From assembly GCA_949752745.1 (NCBI GenBank), contig OX457027.1, positions 18,618,603-18,682,602 on the forward strand: 64,000 bases of DNA, read 5' to 3'. The translations under genes were made by a program, and so were the position numbers. This document shows positions 43,102-53,651 of this stretch, piece by piece; positions within the stretch are counted from its first letter, which is position 1; every line of letters begins with the position of its first letter. This DNA comes from Protula sp. h YS-2021. Its lineage: Eukaryota > Annelida > Polychaeta > Sabellida > Serpulidae. Below the pieces are notes generated by a model. It was not told the DNA's origin and ran no database searches. It was given only the letters and a program-made list of their open reading frames with translations.

Positions 43102-46100
43102 CTGGGCCCACAGTTTAAATGGATTTCAGAATGGATAAATGCTGTGCAATGCACTGTGATAGTTGTCTTTGGTGATAACAGATGTGGGACTGTATTTTGC
43201 AGCTTGTCATAAACACTTCTACGCATTTCTTACTCGATATTATTCTTGGAACTTGCGGGATTTTCACGTTAGAAAAGAAAGCACATGTTCAGTAATTGTA
43301 ATATTGCTTGCATTTTATACGTTGAAGTAAAAAGCTTTATTCGAAATTCGATTGTGCCAACTTGCAAACTCCATTCTCCAGCAATTGTCTTAGCTGGAAA
43401 AGCAGGGGTAACTACCATACCAGGCCTACAACTAAATGATTCAACGCCACTGTGCGTCATGTACATATATGGTTATCTAAATGGAAGATGCATAAACGGA
43501 TTCCGCGAAATTTCAGCCACAACAGAGTGAAAACAGCCATGTTTTATCTTGGGAAAAATAACAATTATTATAAGAGGATTTATCATGCGGTTAGACTGCA
43601 GTATTTTGTATGTATTGCACCCCGGCTCATTACGTCCCACAATCGCAGTTGCGTATGAATATTTTGTCAGTGATTCGACTTGATGTCCTGTCACTGTAGT
43701 TATTATGTCTCCCCGACCAAGGGGAGATATATATAGGTCCGATTTCGCAACTTAAGTCTAGACCTGGTCTGAAACGAGGTTTCAAACCCAGTCCAGACAG
43801 GGTTTTGTCAGTTTATACAGACATAGAAGGCCACACATGAATGTGGTCTGGACCTAGGCTGTGAAATTTACTATGATCTGAAACCCAGTCTTAGCCGCGG
43901 TCTAGACTGATTTTGCTCCACATTAGGTCTAGATTGAAGTTGTGAAATCAGTCCAGTGTTTGTACTTTCTGTGTGTGTGTGTGTGTGTGCACGTGTATAT
44001 GTACGTCAGTTTGTTGTGAATAAAACTTGATCTGTTCATTCCTTGGGTAGTTTGGGCGGTTCTGTCAACTTCTGACGCAAGTTACATTATTAGGGAAGGC
44101 ATATGACGTCATTATATGAAAATCTTGTGTGCGAAATTTCTTAGCCGCTAAACATCGGAGAAAGCTCAAACTTGGGATTATTTCTTGATAGGTCCGAAAG
44201 ATTCTATCGATTTTTTTTTCGCGAGTACAACGAACTAGTGCGGCGTATGACGTCATCATGTAAAATATGTACATATTTTGAACACGATCTTGTGTATCGG
44301 TTTCAAATTTTATCTGGATATTGCTTGGGTTAGTCGGCGCTTTCAACTTTTGATGGATGTAGTGAAATTAAGAAAGGCGTATGACGTCATTACATTAAAG
44401 TCTTGTACGTAAGATTTCTCATCCGCTGAACACCGGGGAAAGTCAAACTTATTGCGTTTTTTGCTTGGTAGGTCCGAAACACGCTATCAAATTTTGTAGC
44501 GAGTACCACGAACGAGTGCGGCGTATGACGTCCTCACGTAAAGCGTGCATACAATTTGGACAAGATCTTGTGTAGAAAATATCTTGATAACGGAATCTCG
44601 TATCGAGTTCAAATTTTGTATGGCTGTCCCTAAGGTCAGTCGGACGGTTCTTTCAATTTTTGACGGGTGCATCGAAATTAAGAAAGTTGTATGACTTCGT
44701 TACGTTAAAATCTTACATGTTTACATTTCTCAGCCGCTGAACATCGTGAAAAGTGTCGTTTGATATGTTTTGCAGTAGCTGAATCTAATACTGCCCATCC
44801 TCGCAATGTTTGTGCAGTACCTGAAACCAGCTTTCTATTTTAGAGTGGGTCATCTAATATGTTATGTTATGGCAAGCAGCGCATTATTTTGACACCAAAA
44901 TGACTTCCCTCACTCTCCCACCGAGGTCAGTCATGTGTTGCCGATGGGAATCTACAAAAGAAATATATATATTATGGCTAAACCTATACTTAGTGGACAG
45001 ACCCTTACCGTAACGCTGACTGAAATGGTAAGGGTTGCCTTTAGAGTCTTACCTACATTAGATAGCTGGGGGGGGGGGGGGTTAAGGTTAGCAAAAAAAA
45101 ATGTACATTTTGGTAAACGTACTTTTAACTGCCACCTTCAAGATCCAGATAAAAAGACGTGAAGTAAAACCTGTTTGTAGTGACCAACTTCCAGTTTCGA
45201 ATACTAAGACGTACGGTAAAACCTGCATGTCTTGACCACCTCCATACCCGGGTAAACAAGATACGTACAGCAAAACTGCTGTAATGACCAGCTTCAAAAC
45301 CGGGATAACAAGGGCGTACAGTAAAACCTGTGTATCGGCCCCCATCTGGAACCGGACAAAACAACGACGTACAGTTAAACCTCTTTAGTGACCACCTTCT
45401 AGACTCAGATAAAACACCTAAGCCGAAAACTTGTATAAAAAAGAGGACTGAAATACCCACAATTCAAGTCACGTATCCCCCTTCAGAAAATGGATAAAGG
45501 TGATACACAACCCAACTGCTGGGCACATTGAATACAGGTATATAAGGTAAAAGGTCTTATTATTCTGAAAATGGTACAAACTTGTTCAAATAACACTTTG
45601 TGAAAGGGCTGTCGGGGGGGGGGGGAGACAAAAAATAGAAAATGGTTATTGGTGAATTAAGGGTTATGTCGGGAAGAAATAATTCAATAGGTGTCGATTG
45701 AAAGTTTGTGATATAAGCCTGTACTGTTATGTTTTGTGTGCACTGGCCACTATTAGCTTTTTCGCCGTTCATGGGCAGTTTTTGAGTCTGATATACATCG
45801 CCTGCCCCCCCCCCCCCTCTCCCCTCCTCACAGAAATAATGTTTAAATGAAATTTGTTTAATCCCAACAATAATCCATTAATTTTCCCAATCTTCCCTTC
45901 CCTTCTTCTGTGAAAAAATATTGGGCGAAAAGTGCGATGGTGCATTCTCATTTTAAAATATCTTTCTCTTTTATTTATGCATATTGTTGTATTGACACCG
46001 AGCCAACTAAATAAGGCTTGATTACTGCATTGTTGCGTAATATTGACACCTATCTCATGACCGCGAAATACATTGAAACGTCATGTTATGACTTTAGGAG

Positions 46101-46435
46101 ACAATTGTGATCTAAACATATCATCACCTCGAATGCCCTTCGGCATCATAATTCGTGAGTTGAAGAGATAAAAGTATAAACAGATGTTGTTTTTTTTTAA
46201 TTTAGAATTGAATAGTAAGAAAAAATTATCACATTTTCATAAAAAATGTAAAGTTTTGATAAATACAGTACGACTGTAATATTATTGATAGTGTTACAAC
46301 CATCCACCCTTGGGTATTGGTTACTGAATATGTTCTATCTGGTCGTGTGACCATGTGACGAAATAAACAGAATGGCTCTGATGTAAATAAATTTCAAATT
46401 CAAACTTGCAGATGGCTGTGTCTTTTTTATTTCTT
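43102..46435. other. WWOX 3' flank with degenerate repeats
   Basis: Probably the WWOX 3' UTR, then repeats. 43970-43990 is (GT)n. 44040-44760 is a ~300-bp degenerate tandem repeat with TATGACGTCAT near 44103, 44250 and 44383 and ATCTTGTGT(A/G)words. 45065-45081 and 45616-45626 are poly(G), 45806-45818 poly(C). No gene was recognised. Confidence 0.45.
45120..45440. repeat. ~55-65-bp tandem repeat (GTAAAACCTG family)
   Basis: About five units share CACCTTC, GATAAAAAGACG, TACAGTAAAACCTGT and TAGTGACCA. Two to three further units lie at 41990-42170. Frames through these repeats are open by chance on the minus strand. Confidence 0.75.
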
Positions 46436-46467
46436 TTATATATATATATATATAAGTAGTAGGAAAA

Positions 46468-46975
46468 CGCCGATTCCAGCACAGCCCCCTCCTCCCTCCC
46501 CTCCCCTCCTCCCCTCCCCCCCTCCCCCCTCCCCCCCCCCCAGGCGGCAGTCAGGTCAGACCATAAAGTGTGGACGCCGATTCCAGCTCACCTGGTTGTG
46601 CTGCCGATTCCAGCTCAGTGACGTCAAACCCCCCCTCCCCTCCCCCCCCCCCCCCTAGGCGGCAGTCAGGTCAGACCATAAAGTGTGGACGCCGATTTCA
46701 GCTCAACTGGTTGTGCTGCCGATTCCAGCTCAGTGACGTCAAACCCCTCCCCTCCCCCTCCCCTCCCCTCCCGTCCCCTCCCCTCCCCCCCCCCCCAGGC
46801 GGCAGTCGAGAATTCTTTTTTTTTTTTTTTTTGGGTGGCAGGTGGCAGTCGGGACAGACCATACAGTGTGGACGTCGATTCCAGCTCACTTCATTGTGCC
46901 GCCGATTCCAGCTCAGAGACGTCATACACCCCCCTCCCCCCTCCCCCCCTCCCCCCCTTCCTAGCCGAGCCACAT
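46468..46975. repeat. Left subterminal C-rich repeats
   Basis: Four degenerate ~90-170-bp units, each with CCGATTCCAGCTCA (usually twice), TGACGTCA or GACGTCAT, a C-rich tract with CTCCCC runs, CAGGCGGCAGTC and AGACCATA(A/C)AGTGTGGACG. Repeated subterminal motifs next to element ends are typical binding sites for a transposase or replication protein. TGACGTCA is also a CREB-type site. Proline-rich frames here are by-products of the C tracts. Confidence 0.8.
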
Positions 46976-48476
46976 TCTATCAAGTGAGCAAGTGACACAC
47001 AAGAATTTGATCACATACCAAATCGGTGTGCTACAGGACAGGTGGCAAAAATCAAGACACCTCCCCCCTCCCCCCCCCCCCCCAGGCGGCAGTCGAGAAT
47101 TGTTTTTTTTTTTTTTTTTTCTTTATTTTTAATTTTTTTTTTTTTTTTTTTTTTTTTTTTGATTCAACTCATTGGGTTCTGCCACCGAATCTAGCTCAGT
47201 GACGTCAGTCTAAAACACACACAGCTCTTGTTATGCAGTGTTTGTAAACAGACAGGCGGCAAAGCCAGCCTGGATACTGTAACAGGTGGTAAAAATCAAC
47301 ATTGCTAGCAGTGTTAAAAACAATGAATGCAAGAGGCAAAGCTCACGTTCTGTGAGGTTGCGTATCCAAATGACGCTGGGGTCACCATGTGTCGCGAATA
47401 GCGACGGGAGTGTGTTCACACGGGCCATGAAAATAAGTAACCTGACATGACCTGAATTTTAATAGTTTATTTCAACGCACAAAAAATACGTTTTAAATTC
47501 CCCAACACACCAAATATCTTTAATGAAAACACCTTATCAAAGACAAGCATATTCCAACCGGTACTAAACCTGGTGCACCACAATGCACCACACGCTGTTC
47601 TCCTTGTAGTAACACAGCACCTCCTCTACGTATACACTGAAGCTGTGTCCGTCAAAGTACGGACCACACCATGAAATTGCACCCTTCCGAAAGGTGCTGT
47701 AACACTAACAACGCGCTGCTCCCAGTTCCTTTGACACACCGCCGCGGCACCCGTTATGCACCTCAGACGCACCAATTGAACATCACACTACACCCGCTCC
47801 TGTACACACGCTGTGCCCGACACCGTACTGCCAGAACTCCCACTTCACCGGCACGTCTTAGCAGGCATGCTGAATAACACAGAATCAAATGATTCTTTTA
47901 CTAATCAGCTCTACAAAGCTTTCAATACATTCATTTTTTTTTGCTCTCGTTGACTAGTTTTTTTTTAAACCCTGTGCTCCCGTACTGGTTTATGAATTGT
48001 GTATTGGTCAGTCTGTTTTGCAACATTTTACAGCATTGTAGGATTTCTTTACTAAAAAAAAATGTGCAAACACAAAACAACAGAAAAAAACTTACCTGAA
48101 TATAGTATCTCTTACTAATCTAAATGAATATGTTACAAACCATTTACTGTGCTATCCTAAAACAGTTAGCATCCGTATTAAAAGTTAAACGTTAGCACAT
48201 ATTTTTTAGAATGCTCTTTCAATATGTAAAACTTCTCGCCTGTTCTCTAACAGCATTTGTTCTAAGACTCATTCTTTTCTCAAATAGCTGAAAAGTACAA
48301 AGTCGACTGCGCTAGACACACAGCTCTTGTTATGCAGTGTTTGTAAACAGACAGACGGCAAAGCCAGCGGGGATACTTAACAGGTGGTAAAAATCAACAT
48401 TGCTAGCAGTAAGTGAGGAAAGAGGGGTTCCAGCACATTTCACTGTTTGATTCAGGTTTATGTTAAGTTTTGTTAT
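46856..48476. repeat. 1.62-kb tandem duplication, unit 1 (left arm)
   Basis: Starts AGACCATACAGTGTGG and ends ...TAAGTTTTGTTAT. The next unit begins at 48477 with the same AGACCATACAGTGTGG. Both contain C-rich and T-rich tracts, an LTR/PBS-like segment and two copies of a ~95-bp motif (ACACAGCTCTTGTTATGCAG onward). The short ORFs at 47671-47877 and 47231-47428 are repeated identically in unit 2. Confidence 0.92.
47217..48412 (-). mobile_element. LTR/PBS-like segment, left arm copy 1
   Basis: Read on the minus strand it has an AATAAA, then ...CGCGACA, two bases, and TGGTGACCCCAGCG (plus-strand 47380-47393), like the U5 end of an LTR followed by a primer-binding site. A ~95-bp motif occurs on both sides (47217-47310 and 48318-48412). 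The same segment is present at 48827-50020 and, in mirror, at 55830-57020. The upstream LTR border is not secure because the repeated motif extends beyond the candidate TG. Confidence 0.45.
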
Positions 48477-50088
48477 AGACCATACAGTGTGGACGTCGAT
48501 TCCAGCTCACTTCATTGTGCCGCCGATTCCAGCTCAGAGACGTCATACACCCCCCTCCCCCCTCCCCCCTCCCCCCCTTCCTAGCCGAGCCACATTCTAT
48601 CAAGTGAGCAAGTGACACACAAGAATTTGATCACATACCAAATCGGTGTGCTACAGGACAGGTGGCAAAAATCAAGACACCTCCCCCTCCCCCCCCCCCC
48701 CCCAGGCGGCAGTCGAGAATTGATTTTTTTTTTTTTTTTTTTTTTTAATTTTTTTTTTTTTTTTTTTTTTGATTCAACTCATTGGGTTCTGCCACCGAAT
48801 CTAGCTCAGTGACGTCAGTCTAAAACACACACAGCTCTTGTTATGCAGTGTTTGTAAACAGACAGGCGGCAAAGCCAGCCTGGATACTGTAACAGGTGGT
48901 AAAAATCAACATTGCTAGCAGTGTTAAAAACAATGAATGCAAGAGGCAAAGCTCACGTTCTGTGAGGTTGCGTATCCAAATGACGCTGGGGTCACCATGT
49001 GTCGCGAATAGCGACGGGAGTGTGTTCACACGGGCCATGAAAATAAGTAACCTGACATGACCTGAATTTTAATAGTTTATTTCAACGCACAAAAAATACG
49101 TTTTAAATTCCCCAACACACCAAATATCTTTAATGAAAACACCTTATCAAAGACAAGCATATTCCAACCGGTACTAAACCTGGTGCACCACAATGCACCA
49201 CACGCTGTTCTCCTTGTAGTAACACAGCACCTCCTCTACGTATACACTGAAGCTGTGTCCGTCAAAGTACGGACCACACCATGAAATTGCACCCTTCCGA
49301 AAGGTGCTGTAACACTAACAACGCGCTGCTCCCAGTTCCTTTGACACACCGCCGCGGCACCCGTTATGCACCTCAGACGCACCAATTGAACATCACACTA
49401 CACCCGCTCCTGTACACACGCTGTGCCCGACACCGTACTGCCAGAACTCCCACTTCACCGGCACGTCTTAGCAGGCATGCTGAATAACACAGAATCAAAT
49501 GATTCTTTTACTAATCAGCTCTACAAAGCTTTCAATACATTCATTTTTTTTTTTGCTCTCGTTGACTAGTTTTTTTTTAAACCCTGTGCTCCCGTACTGG
49601 CTTATGAATTGTGTATTGGTCAGTCTGTTTTGCAACATTTTACAGCATTGTAGGATTTCTTTACTAAAAAAAAATGTGCAAACACAAAACAACAGAAAAA
49701 AACTTACCTGAATATAGTATCTCTTACTAATCTAAATGAATATGTTACAAACCATTTACTGTGCTATCCTAAAACAGTTAGCATCCGTATTAAAAGTTAA
49801 ACGTTAGCACATATTTTTTAGAATGCTCTTTCAATATGTAAAACTTCTCGCCTGTTCTCTAACAGCATTTGTTCTAAGACTCATTCTTTTCTCAAATAGC
49901 TGAAAAGTACAAAGTCGACTGCGCTAGACACACAGCTCTTGTTATGCAGTGTTTGTAAACAGACAGACGGCAAAGCCAGCGGGGATACTTAACAGGTGGT
50001 AAAAATCAACATTGCTAGCAGTAAGTGAGGAAAGAGGGGTTCCAGCACATTTCACTGTTTGATTCAGGTTTATGTTAAGTTTTGTTAT
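48477..50088. repeat. 1.62-kb tandem duplication, unit 2 (left arm)
   Basis: Nearly identical to unit 1; differences are in T and C tract lengths and a few bases (for example CTGGCTTATG against CTGGTTTATG). It continues at 50089 into AAGTGGTTATGGGC, the sequence that follows the single copy in the right arm. Unit 1 is therefore the extra copy. Confidence 0.92.
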
Positions 50089-50407
50089 AAAGTGGTTATG
50101 GGCTACTTGCATTTTTTGTCGCATGCCGCCATTTTAACTTAAAAGTGACCTAACTGTCGTTATGCTTAACCAATTTGTATGAAAATATCACTGTTTGATT
50201 CAGTTTTATATCTAGTTTTGTTATTAAGTAGTCACAGGTTATTTGCACATGTGGCTGTAAGCATAATGTATATTTTAGTAGCGTTTGAAAAAAGTAGATA
50301 ACTTTCACCATGTTCAACCGATTTGACTGAAAATTTTACCGTTTGATCTAGTTTTATTTCTAGTTTACAGTGGTCACAGGCTATTTGCACAGGTGAGAAG
50401 AGCACAC

Positions 50408-50489
50408 CATTCAAACATGTGTTCGAATGGCAAGCCCATTTAAAAGACGTGTTCGAATGGCAAGCCCATTCAATACACGTGTTCGAATG
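50408..50489. promoter_or_regulatory. Three 22-23-bp palindromes, ~30-bp period (left arm)
   Basis: 50408-50429 reads CATTCAAACATGTGTTCGAATG, with sister sites at 50437-50459 and 50467-50489 (CATT...ACGTGTTCGAATG). Each is an imperfect palindrome of the form CATTCRAACAYGTGTTCGAATG separated by GCAAGCC. Regular spacing on about three helical turns and a position between the array and the outer arm suggest protein-binding sites, perhaps for a dimeric protein. Function is inferred. Confidence 0.65.
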
Positions 50490-50531
50490 ATTTTGTGGAA
50501 GATATTACGTCATGGTATTGTTCAAAAAATT

Positions 50532-50774
50532 GTTCAACATGTTGAACATGTTCAACATGTTCAACAAGTTCAACATGTTCAACATGTTCAACATGTTCAA
50601 CAAGTTCAACATGTTCAACATGTTCAACAAGTTCAACATGTTCAACATGTTCAACATGTTCAACATGTTCAACATGTTCAACAAGTTCAACATGTTCAAC
50701 ATGTTCAACAAGTTCAACATGTTCAACATGTTCAACAAGTTCAACATGTTCAACATGTTGTTCAACAAGTTGTT
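50532..50774. repeat. 9-bp tandem array GTTCAACAT/GTTCAACAA (left arm)
   Basis: About 27 units of TTCAACATG with TTCAACAAG variants, ending CATGTTGTTCAACAAGTTGTTG. It lies about 60 bp upstream of the zinc-finger start codon. Since 9 is a multiple of 3, the array is open in several frames (QHV, FNM, LNM peptides); these are artefacts. The order of ATG and AAG variants differs from the right arm, so the arrays evolve independently. It resembles an iteron array. Confidence 0.9.
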
Positions 50775-50836
50775 GTATATGAAGCTATGTTTAAAGACTT
50801 TCTCATCATTTGAATAGTGTAGGTTGAACCGAAAGA

Positions 50837-51572
50837 ATGTATAAATGCAACATTTGTTCGAAATCTTACAATTGGCCGCAAAGTCTTAAAAGACACTCAA
50901 AGGTTACTCACACGTCAGAAGTGGATGAAGAATCGGATATGGAAAAACCCTGTAAAACTACCTTTCACGGAAACTTTAGATGAGTCTTCTATGGAAAGTC
51001 AAAGCGTTAATATGGCTGAAAAGAACGCACAGGCTTGTACAGAATGTGGTGCATTATACAACAGCGAAGAAGCTTTGCTCAAACATATGGAGCAGTGTGG
51101 TGAGGATGCTGATGACAGGAGTTCTGAAAGTGAGTCAGAAACAGACTCTGAAAGTGAGTCAGAAATAGACTCTGTTTGGTATGATATGGTTCAAGAAGTC
51201 TACGATGACTATGATGTCAAATTTCAAGAAAAGGTTTCAGAATATGAAGAACAAGGACTTGAAGATGCGCGGGAACTAGCAAGTTATGACCTTCGACCCA
51301 TTTATAAACATGGACTAAAACAACTGTTTATGAGACTATTCAACTATACCCAGCGTCTAGAACAAAGCCAACATTATCAAAAGATTTTAAAGGACTTTAA
51401 TTACTTTGTGGATGAAAAACATTACAAGTATTCAAAGGCACTAAAGGCGGCTATAAGGAAAAACAATGCATTCTTTGAAGAGCTACTAGATATGGAGGAA
51501 GAGGAGTATGACAGCAGTGATGAAGAAAGTGGTATGGAGAGTGAACAGAGTGAAACAGAAGAAGAAAAATAG
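50837..51572 (+). pseudogene. Zinc-finger/acidic protein gene, left copy with frameshift
   Basis: Same gene as 54264-54998 (-). An extra A in the run near 50941-50945 shifts the frame after about residue 36, separating the first C2H2 finger from the rest. A downstream Met-started frame (50925-51572, 215 codons) still encodes the second finger and the helical/acidic part. Leu replaces Ile in the AREL/AREI position. This arm may therefore make only a truncated protein. Confidence 0.8.
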
Positions 51573-51822
51573 ACTTATTTGACTAAACTTTATGATAAAG
51601 ACTTTATAAATGTTGTAATATTTTATGAACTTAAGCGTTGTGTATTAATATATGCCTTGCTTTGCAACATATAAAGTCGTAAGGTTATTGACGCGGTTTT
51701 AATTGACCCGTAAACCATATATCATATATCGTATATTAGGTATTATAGTTAATTTTGTATTATTATGTATTATATTCAAGAATTGTATTATTATGTATTA
51801 TATTCAAGTATTGTATGAGAAA

Positions 51823-51858
51823 AATAAAAAGTTGAAAAGCATCATATGTGTGTTTATT
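51823..51858. terminator. Convergent poly(A) signals, left arm
   Basis: AATAAA at 51823-51828 (+, for the zinc-finger gene) and TTTATT at 51853-51858 (AATAAA on the minus strand, for the PC4-like gene) are 24 nt apart, so the two convergent transcripts should overlap at their 3' ends. Confidence 0.6.
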
Positions 51859-51998
51859 GAATATTACAAATATGTACAATTATGATACAAACAAAACTAT
51901 TTCAAATACATATTATGTTAATACATGTGCAGATTCACAAGAACTTAACTTAAAATTTTATAACAACTAACTTCACATGAACATAGATGATGTTAATT

Positions 51999-52184
51999 TC
52001 ATAGTCTACATATGAAGACAATTTTATTTGAACTACATATCAAATGTACATGCCCATTTGAGTTAAAGCTAAGTTTCAAGTTCTTGTTAAGCTTCAAAAC
52101 CTTCGCTCCAATCTTCTGCACTGAGGGTGATGAAATCATAGCATCCACTAAGCTCGTCATGCAGTTAAAACTGTATACAGTCAT
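51999..52184 (-). CDS. Small ORF downstream of PC4-like gene (left)
   Basis: Mirror of 53652-53837 with the same 61-residue product. The same caution applies: it may only be untranslated sequence. Confidence 0.3.
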   Translation of the reverse strand: MTVYSFNCMTSLVDAMISSPSVQKIGAKVLKLNKNLKLSFNSNGHVHLICSSNKIVFICRL

Positions 52185-52192
52185 CTCGCTGT

Positions 52193-52765
52193 CTACTCAA
52201 CGATCTTCTGACAGTCACTACATTTATACAAATCCATTTTCTGAAGCATGAGATCCACTGACGTCATTTGCTTCTTCAGCATGTGCCAATCGTTCAATGA
52301 CAACAAAATTCCCTTCTTGGTAGGATGTAACCTCCCAGATGTATGATCCGTAATATATTCACGAATGTTAACCATCACTTTCTGTTGATATTTCGCCAAT
52401 TTAATATATATTTCTCCATTAATAGGTATCATAACCGGTAAATCGTCTACACTCATCTCCTTCATGGTGGTAGCAGCTTTACACTCTGGTTCTCGCTTCA
52501 TTTTAGGCTCTGTCTTAATTTTTCGCTTTTTACACGGCGGCGTCATAGCTGGTAACTCATCTCTTTTTATCTTTCTAAGATGTGGTCGCTTTTGACGCTG
52601 CTGACATGACTTTGCCTTAGACTTTACCATGGGCATTGCCTTAGACTTTGCTGTAGGTATTGTCTCAGGCTTTACTGTAAAATTTTCTGCAGGCATTGTC
52701 TCAGACTTTTCTACAGGCATTGTCATAGATGGTAGTTGTTGTTCACTCACTGCAGACATGTTCAC
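52193..52765 (-). CDS. PC4-like ssDNA-binding protein, left copy
   Basis: 190 codons, identical in protein to 53071-53643. Residues 1-55 are a low-complexity M/P/K/E repeat region. 56-95 is basic with a likely nuclear localisation signal (PPCKKRKIK). About 116-172 matches the PC4/Sub1 coactivator fold: GEIYIKLAKYQQKVMVNIRE, then a GRLHPTKKGILLS loop and NDWHMLKKQM helix. The C-terminus has CSDC. PC4 binds single-stranded DNA and melted promoters and aids transcription or replication. The gene is transcribed away from the central array. Confidence 0.82.
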   Translation of the reverse strand: MNMSAVSEQQLPSMTMPVEKSETMPAENFTVKPETIPTAKSKAMPMVKSKAKSCQQRQKRPHLRKIKRDELPAMTPPCKKRKIKTEPKMKREPECKAATTMKEMSVDDLPVMIPINGEIYIKLAKYQQKVMVNIREYITDHTSGRLHPTKKGILLSLNDWHMLKKQMTSVDLMLQKMDLYKCSDCQKIVE

Positions 52766-52841
52766 TCTTCAGTATCTTGATACAGAATGTACGTTATGTC
52801 TGAGGACAGATGCCTTTTATGCTCTATAGTGAGTTGTCTTA

Positions 52842-52994
52842 ATATGTTGAACAACAACTTGTTGAACATGTTGAACAACTGGTTGAACAACAACTTGCTG
52901 AACATGTTCAACATGTTCAACATGTTGAACAACTGGTTGAACAACAACTTGCTGAACATGTTCAACATGTTCAACAAGTTGTTGTTCAACATAT
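52842..52994. promoter_or_regulatory. Centre of symmetry with GTTGAAC/GTTCAAC array
   Basis: Between the two divergent PC4-like genes. The 83-bp spacer 52877-52959 holds a 29-bp direct repeat (52877-52905 and 52931-52959, AACTGGTTGAACAACAACTT then GCTGAACAT) around a GTTCAACAT core. The flanks are inverted GTTGAAC words. It must contain the promoters of both PC4-like genes and could also be a replication origin. The spacer's asymmetry means the axis itself is not a perfect palindrome. Confidence 0.7.
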
Positions 52995-53070
52995 TAAGAC
53001 AACTCACTATAGAGCATAAAAGGCATCTGTCCTCAAACATAACGTACATTCTGTATCAAGATACTGAAGA

Positions 53071-53643
53071 GTGAACATGTCTGCAGTGAGTGAACAACAA
53101 CTACCATCTATGACAATGCCTGTAGAAAAGTCTGAGACAATGCCTGCAGAAAATTTTACAGTAAAGCCTGAGACAATACCTACAGCAAAGTCTAAGGCAA
53201 TGCCCATGGTAAAGTCTAAGGCAAAGTCATGTCAGCAGCGTCAAAAGCGACCACATCTTAGAAAGATAAAAAGAGATGAGTTACCAGCTATGACGCCGCC
53301 GTGTAAAAAGCGAAAAATTAAGACAGAGCCTAAAATGAAGCGAGAACCAGAGTGTAAAGCTGCTACCACCATGAAGGAGATGAGTGTAGACGATTTACCG
53401 GTTATGATACCTATTAATGGAGAAATATATATTAAATTGGCGAAATATCAACAGAAAGTGATGGTTAACATTCGTGAATATATTACGGATCATACATCTG
53501 GGAGGTTACATCCTACCAAGAAGGGAATTTTGTTGTCATTGAACGATTGGCACATGCTGAAGAAGCAAATGACGTCAGTGGATCTCATGCTTCAGAAAAT
53601 GGATTTGTATAAATGTAGTGACTGTCAGAAGATCGTTGAGTAG
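53071..53643 (+). CDS. PC4-like ssDNA-binding protein, right copy
   Basis: Mirror copy with an identical 190-residue product, so selection or very recent homogenisation keeps both. A short LP(A/V/S)M(T/I) motif recurs three times (near residues 11, 71 and 109). A second start (MSAV) lies two codons in. It is followed after 8 nt by a 61-codon frame and then by an AATAAA at 53978-53983, 25 nt before the opposing signal of the zinc-finger gene. Confidence 0.82.
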   Translation: MNMSAVSEQQLPSMTMPVEKSETMPAENFTVKPETIPTAKSKAMPMVKSKAKSCQQRQKRPHLRKIKRDELPAMTPPCKKRKIKTEPKMKREPECKAATTMKEMSVDDLPVMIPINGEIYIKLAKYQQKVMVNIREYITDHTSGRLHPTKKGILLSLNDWHMLKKQMTSVDLMLQKMDLYKCSDCQKIVE

Positions 53644-53651
53644 ACAGCGAG

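Larger units (their letters stand above)
46454..52876 (+). repeat. Left arm of giant inverted repeat
   Basis: Contains two tandem copies of the 1.62-kb block (46856-48476, 48477-50088), repeats 50089-50400, palindromes 50408-50489, 9-bp array 50532-50774, zinc-finger gene 50837-51572 (+, frameshifted) and PC4-like gene 52765-52193 (-). Compared with the right arm I see a 1-nt A-run insertion in the zinc-finger gene, a C/A change that gives Leu for Ile, a T/C change near 52799, and loss of about 15 bp near 50110. Confidence 0.88.

Noticed and set aside
46570..46995. Proline-rich ORFs of 100-141 codons
   Set aside because: They run through C tracts of the subterminal repeats; the frames differ between arms with tract length.
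47671..47877. 68-codon ORF identical in three places (47671, 49281, 56354 minus)
   Set aside because: Identity follows from duplication of the whole segment. It lies in the LTR-like region, with no domain or start context to support it as a gene.
50427..50817. Long open frames encoding QHV, FNM or LNM repeats on both strands
   Set aside because: They are products of a 9-bp tandem array, which stays open in any frame lacking a stop in the unit. The peptides are different in each frame and the arrays vary between arms.
52762..53074. 95-codon frames on both strands across the symmetry centre
   Set aside because: They are caused by the palindrome and GTTGAAC repeats and overlap the likely promoters.
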